DNA of 8,786 nt from contig CAIOKW010000065.1 in NCBI GenBank assembly GCA_903858975.1, positions 1 to 8,786 on the forward strand, read 5' to 3'. The DNA comes from Oligoflexia bacterium. GTDB lineage: Bacteria > Bdellovibrionota > UBA1018 > CAIMNF01. The stretch's first letter is position 1. Every line of letters begins with the position of its first letter. Under the pieces are notes generated by a model. The model saw only the letters and a list, made by a program, of their open reading frames with translations. It was not told the origin of the DNA and did not search any database. This document shows, in pieces, positions 6,917 through 8,786 of the stretch. Position numbers and translations under genes: made by a program.

Positions 6917-6979
6917 TGTGTAGATCAGGCCCCATCACTCCTGGGGGAATTGAAGTCGTGATGGGGCCTGATCTACACA
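6917..6979. repeat. Conserved-loop hairpin element, copy 2 (perfect 22-bp stem)
   Basis: The arms 6917-6938 and 6958-6979 are exact reverse complements over 22 bp, enclosing a 19-nt loop (6939-6957) that reads TCCTGGGGG-AATTGA-AGTC. Loop length and 15 of 19 loop bases are the same as copy 1 (6014-6071), on the same strand. The TCAC/GTGA base pairs at the loop are shared, but the outer stem sequence is unrelated. It is 70 nt past the stop of the secreted protease gene and about 100 nt ahead of the hydrolase ATG. There is no T-tract on either side, so it is not a standard intrinsic terminator. Confidence 0.93.
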
Positions 6980-7001
6980 CCCCGCACAAGCATGATATCA
7001 G

Positions 7002-7020
7002 AGTCGTGATCAGACCTACG
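7002..7020. repeat. Degenerate right half-copy of the hairpin element
   Basis: AGTCGTGAT (7002-7010) repeats 6954-6962 exactly, that is, the loop end and right-arm start of copy 2, offset by 48 bp. The following CAGACCTACG resembles a shortened right arm (GGGGCCTGATCTAC in copy 2). Together with the left half-copy at 6872-6896 it flanks copy 2 almost symmetrically. The match is short, so confidence is limited. Confidence 0.5.
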
Positions 7021-7049
7021 AATACTCTCAAAATCTTGGACTTTTTATT

Positions 7050-7973
7050 TCACTCTATTTTCGTAAGCACGTGCCAGGTAGAGACTGAGCCAATTGCGGA
7101 ATTTTCATGTTTGGAAATATCGACGGTAGAAGCGACACCTATAATTGTCCATGCAGAAGTACCCACTTTCCTACACATGAGCGGTCCGCCTGAATCTCCC
7201 GGGGTAATAACACCCTGAAAAATACTATTCTCACTTAGCTTTTTTGCTAGGGGAATAAAATCTTTAGGTAAGAGTTCCTCATTAAAAGTGTCAGTACACG
7301 CGTTGATACCTCTCTGAACCTTTTTAGGTAGTTGATCCATAAACGCATACTCAGCCGCCTTAATCACAGTTTGATCAACCAGGAGTGCATCAGACAAGGG
7401 AGCAGAAAGGAGCCTTCCAGATGTTCCTTCACCACTTATGCCAAATCCAAACATTCTGCATTCTACACCAGCACGCATTTTAGGTGGTGTTGAACTATCC
7501 GGTTTGGCCCCCACATTTTCAAAAAAATCCTGGAGGCCGCTTGAAGAGAAATGAGCGGGCGGAACATTAGTAATGGCGGTTTTGAGCTCGATCACGCCAA
7601 TATCAATTTCATTTGATTTTTTATCTTTCTTGGGGACAACGTCAGTTCGACGCTCTTGAAACTGCACCCCATCGGTCATCACTTGTGCTCCACCTGAAGT
7701 GGTTTCAATTTTTGGACTTTCATTTGATCCTGTGTAGCCACACTCTACTGAAACAGAATCTGGATGCTCTTCAATACAATGGCGAGCAGTAATAATTTTA
7801 GTCGGGCCCACCAAGGTTCCAGAACATGTGAAGAGCAACGTCCCTTTTTTATCCCGGTAAAGAATCCGACACAGGGAACTCTCTTTATCTACAGAAGATT
7901 TGCTGCCAATAATCCGTGCTTGAGATGGTAAGCATAAAAGGATTAGGCAAAAAATGAGAGAAATCTTCTTCAT
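7050..7973 (-). CDS. Secreted chymotrypsin-fold serine protease (family S1)
   Basis: Exported serine endopeptidase of 307 residues. The signal peptide is MKKISLIFCLILLCLPSQA (1-19). The triad is H65 in ITARHC, D124 in EIDIGVIEL and S261 in TPGDSGGPLMC. C50 and C66 form the conserved His-loop disulfide. The predicted mature protein starts R20-IIGSK, resembling the R-IIGG activation site of trypsins, and D260 before the Ser is available to pair with a freed Ile N-terminus. The residue six before the Ser, Asp189 in trypsin, is V255, so Lys/Arg specificity is not expected. The region 226-255 is enlarged compared with trypsin and Ser/Lys-rich inserts occur at 83-122. The target is unknown. Start: ATG 7973-7971, with the signal peptide directly from it. 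AGAAGA before the ATG is at best a weak ribosome site, while an extended -10 (TGC-TATAAT) ends 6 nt upstream, suggesting a leaderless mRNA. Confidence 0.88.
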   Translation of the reverse strand: MKKISLIFCLILLCLPSQARIIGSKSSVDKESSLCRILYRDKKGTLLFTCSGTLVGPTKIITARHCIEEHPDSVSVECGYTGSNESPKIETTSGGAQVMTDGVQFQERRTDVVPKKDKKSNEIDIGVIELKTAITNVPPAHFSSSGLQDFFENVGAKPDSSTPPKMRAGVECRMFGFGISGEGTSGRLLSAPLSDALLVDQTVIKAAEYAFMDQLPKKVQRGINACTDTFNEELLPKDFIPLAKKLSENSIFQGVITPGDSGGPLMCRKVGTSAWTIIGVASTVDISKHENSAIGSVSTWHVLTKIE

Positions 7974-7979
7974 TCTTCT

Positions 7980-7988
7980 ATTATAGCA
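7980..7988 (-). promoter_or_regulatory. Extended -10 promoter of the secreted protease gene, leaderless layout
   Basis: On the minus strand TGC-TATAAT (7988-7980) is a perfect extended -10 element. The six bases AGAAGA separate it from the ATG at 7973, so transcription should start at the start codon. No recognisable -35 lies 17 nt upstream (ACCACG), as expected for this promoter class. Confidence 0.65.
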
Positions 7989-8211
7989 TGACTCCCGTAA
8001 TTCGTGGTGATGGATTCTCTAAATCAAAGAAGCACTACTCGCCTTTTAATTTCAATCATTTAGTCTTCTCACCCGCACCGCGATTACTTCAGCAGCCCGA
8101 GGATGCTAGCCCTTCGATCTGGCACCCGTTTCTTATATTTAACCTCACACTTAAAAATATCTCGCATTTTTAATTAAATAGATACTGTTTAAATCTAGAC
8201 CCTCTGGTACC

Positions 8212-8247
8212 TTTAGCCTCACCCAGGAATTTCCCATCAAGGCTAGA
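8212..8247 (+). other. Hairpin in the predicted 5' leader of the gene at 8266
   Basis: TTTAGCCT (8212-8219) pairs with AGGCTAGA (8240-8247) over 8 positions, one of them a G-T wobble, around a 20-nt loop. It lies about 8 nt upstream of the GGAG ribosome site, so it could protect the leader or affect initiation. It does not resemble a riboswitch I know. Confidence 0.35.
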
Positions 8248-8255
8248 AACTAATT

Positions 8256-8259
8256 GGAG
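8256..8259 (+). promoter_or_regulatory. Ribosome binding site of the gene at 8266
   Basis: GGAG lies 6 nt before the ATG at 8266, a strong, well-spaced site. It confirms that this edge-truncated frame is a real gene. Confidence 0.75.
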
Positions 8260-8265
8260 ATAAGT

Positions 8266-8786
8266 ATGAAAAAGGTTGCTGTTTTATTTATGAGTTTACT
8301 CGTCACAAGTGCCGCCCAAGCGGCTTCTGTTTCAGAGCTGAGAATTTTGGCCTCGACGGAAACATTCTTTCATTCGAAAAACTACGAATCCAAATCCCTC
8401 AATCAAGATCTCACGGTTACGGTCGTTAAACCCAATTTTTCAAATGCGACGGGCAATGGCCCACTCTTCCTGTCCGCAAATTCCGATATGGACGGCGTTT
8501 GTAAGATTTTTGGGCTTGCTAGCTATGTGGCAAACTCTGAAGTGAATTACAACGCGGGTTCCGGAACAAGTGTAGTTCTTGATGGGAACGCGCAATTCTC
8601 TCGATTTGATTCAAATAGCACTTCCTATGCGATTGGCTCACTCGCATGTGCCTCGGCCCCATCCCTACCCATCCCAGTCAGTGATAATCATGCCGGGAGA
8701 ACGCTAAACGACGACGGCAGTACGACCATCAAAACCCCTAAATTCATAATGAATGGATCGAATCTATTCGTATCAGCGAATTCAGA
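8266..8786 (+). CDS. Secreted protein of unknown function with internal motif repeat, N-terminal part (cut by window edge)
   Basis: I do not recognise the family. The frame is open from ATG 8266 to the window end, 173 residues visible. It begins with a clear Sec signal peptide (MKKVAVLFMSLLVTSAAQA). The mature part is rich in Ser, Asn, Gly and Thr, with few charges and two Cys (C79, C128). A motif recurs exactly 100 residues apart: KPNF followed by LFLSANS (67-73), then TPKF followed by LFVSANS (167-173). The first copy continues DMDGVCKIFG; the second is cut by the edge. This suggests repeated beta-rich domains of about 100 residues in a periplasmic or surface protein. A strong ribosome site and an AT-rich upstream region support expression as its own unit, divergent from the secreted protease. 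Confidence 0.75.
   Translation, partial: MKKVAVLFMSLLVTSAAQAASVSELRILASTETFFHSKNYESKSLNQDLTVTVVKPNFSNATGNGPLFLSANSDMDGVCKIFGLASYVANSEVNYNAGSGTSVVLDGNAQFSRFDSNSTSYAIGSLACASAPSLPIPVSDNHAGRTLNDDGSTTIKTPKFIMNGSNLFVSANS

Larger units (their letters stand above)
7974..8265. other. Divergent intergenic region between protease and repeat-motif protein genes
   Basis: About 290 bases. The left end holds the minus-strand protease promoter. The middle (about 8000-8160) shows no gene I believe; the open frame from 7988 on the plus strand has no ribosome site and no protein-like composition. An AT-rich stretch (8166-8194) probably carries the promoter for the plus-strand gene at 8266; TGT-TTAAAT (8186-8194) is the best extended -10 candidate, with 4 of 6 in the hexamer. 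Confidence 0.4.

Noticed and set aside
6014..6979. Integron attC sites or a CRISPR array
   Set aside because: The attC core GTTRRRY/RYYYAAC boxes are absent, no integrase or cassette structure is visible, and there are no regularly spaced direct repeats with spacers.
6917..6979. Standard Rho-independent terminator
   Set aside because: The stem is long and perfect but no T-tract follows on either strand, and the conserved 19-nt loop is not a terminator feature.
7988..8173. Plus-strand open frame of 61 codons in the divergent intergenic region
   Set aside because: No ribosome site, overlap with the opposite promoter, and composition unlike the neighbouring genes.

Overview
The window looks like a chromosomal segment of a Gram-negative, didermic bacterium with moderate GC content. 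Two enzymes point that way: a periplasmic Prc/Tsp-type protease and an MltA-type lytic transglycosylase. At least six of the eight genes (two of them partial) encode exported proteins, including two chymotrypsin-fold proteases. This richness in secreted hydrolases, and the style of the proteases, suggests the Bdellovibrionota or a relative. That placement is inference from gene content; there is no rRNA or other marker here.

Layout. Positions 1-2556, minus strand: a two-gene unit in which a PafA-like secreted alkaline phosphatase family enzyme (997-2556) is followed 28 nt later by the 5' half of prc (968 running off the left edge). Positions 2557-2777: a divergent intergenic region. Positions 2778-5985, plus strand: an S1B-type serine protease lipoprotein, a GNAT-superfamily protein, and an MltA-type lytic transglycosylase whose ATG overlaps the GNAT stop codon (ATGA). 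Positions 6127-7973, minus strand: an alpha/beta hydrolase and, upstream of it, a secreted chymotrypsin-fold protease. Each has its own extended -10 promoter ending six bases before the ATG, suggesting leaderless mRNAs. Positions 7974-8265: a second divergent intergenic region. Positions 8266-8786, plus strand: the start of a secreted protein of unknown function with an internally repeated motif. No gene-free stretch exceeds 300 bases.

The most unusual content is non-coding. Two long hairpins lie in intergenic DNA about 850 bp apart (6014-6071 and 6917-6979). They share a 19-nt apical loop (TCCTGGGGG, six mostly variable bases, AGTC) closed by TCAC/GTGA. Their outer stems are unrelated in sequence, yet each is self-complementary; the second is a perfect 22-bp stem. 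Degenerate half-copies flank the second hairpin on both sides (6872-6896 and 7002-7020). This looks like a dispersed repeat family with a conserved loop and covarying stems, the reverse of the usual REP/REPIN layout. I do not recognise it as a named family.

Functionally the window is about the cell envelope and secretion: periplasmic proteolysis (Prc), phosphate-ester hydrolysis, peptidoglycan cleavage (MltA) and extracytoplasmic proteases. I see no CRISPR array, tRNA, rRNA, transposase or phage gene.
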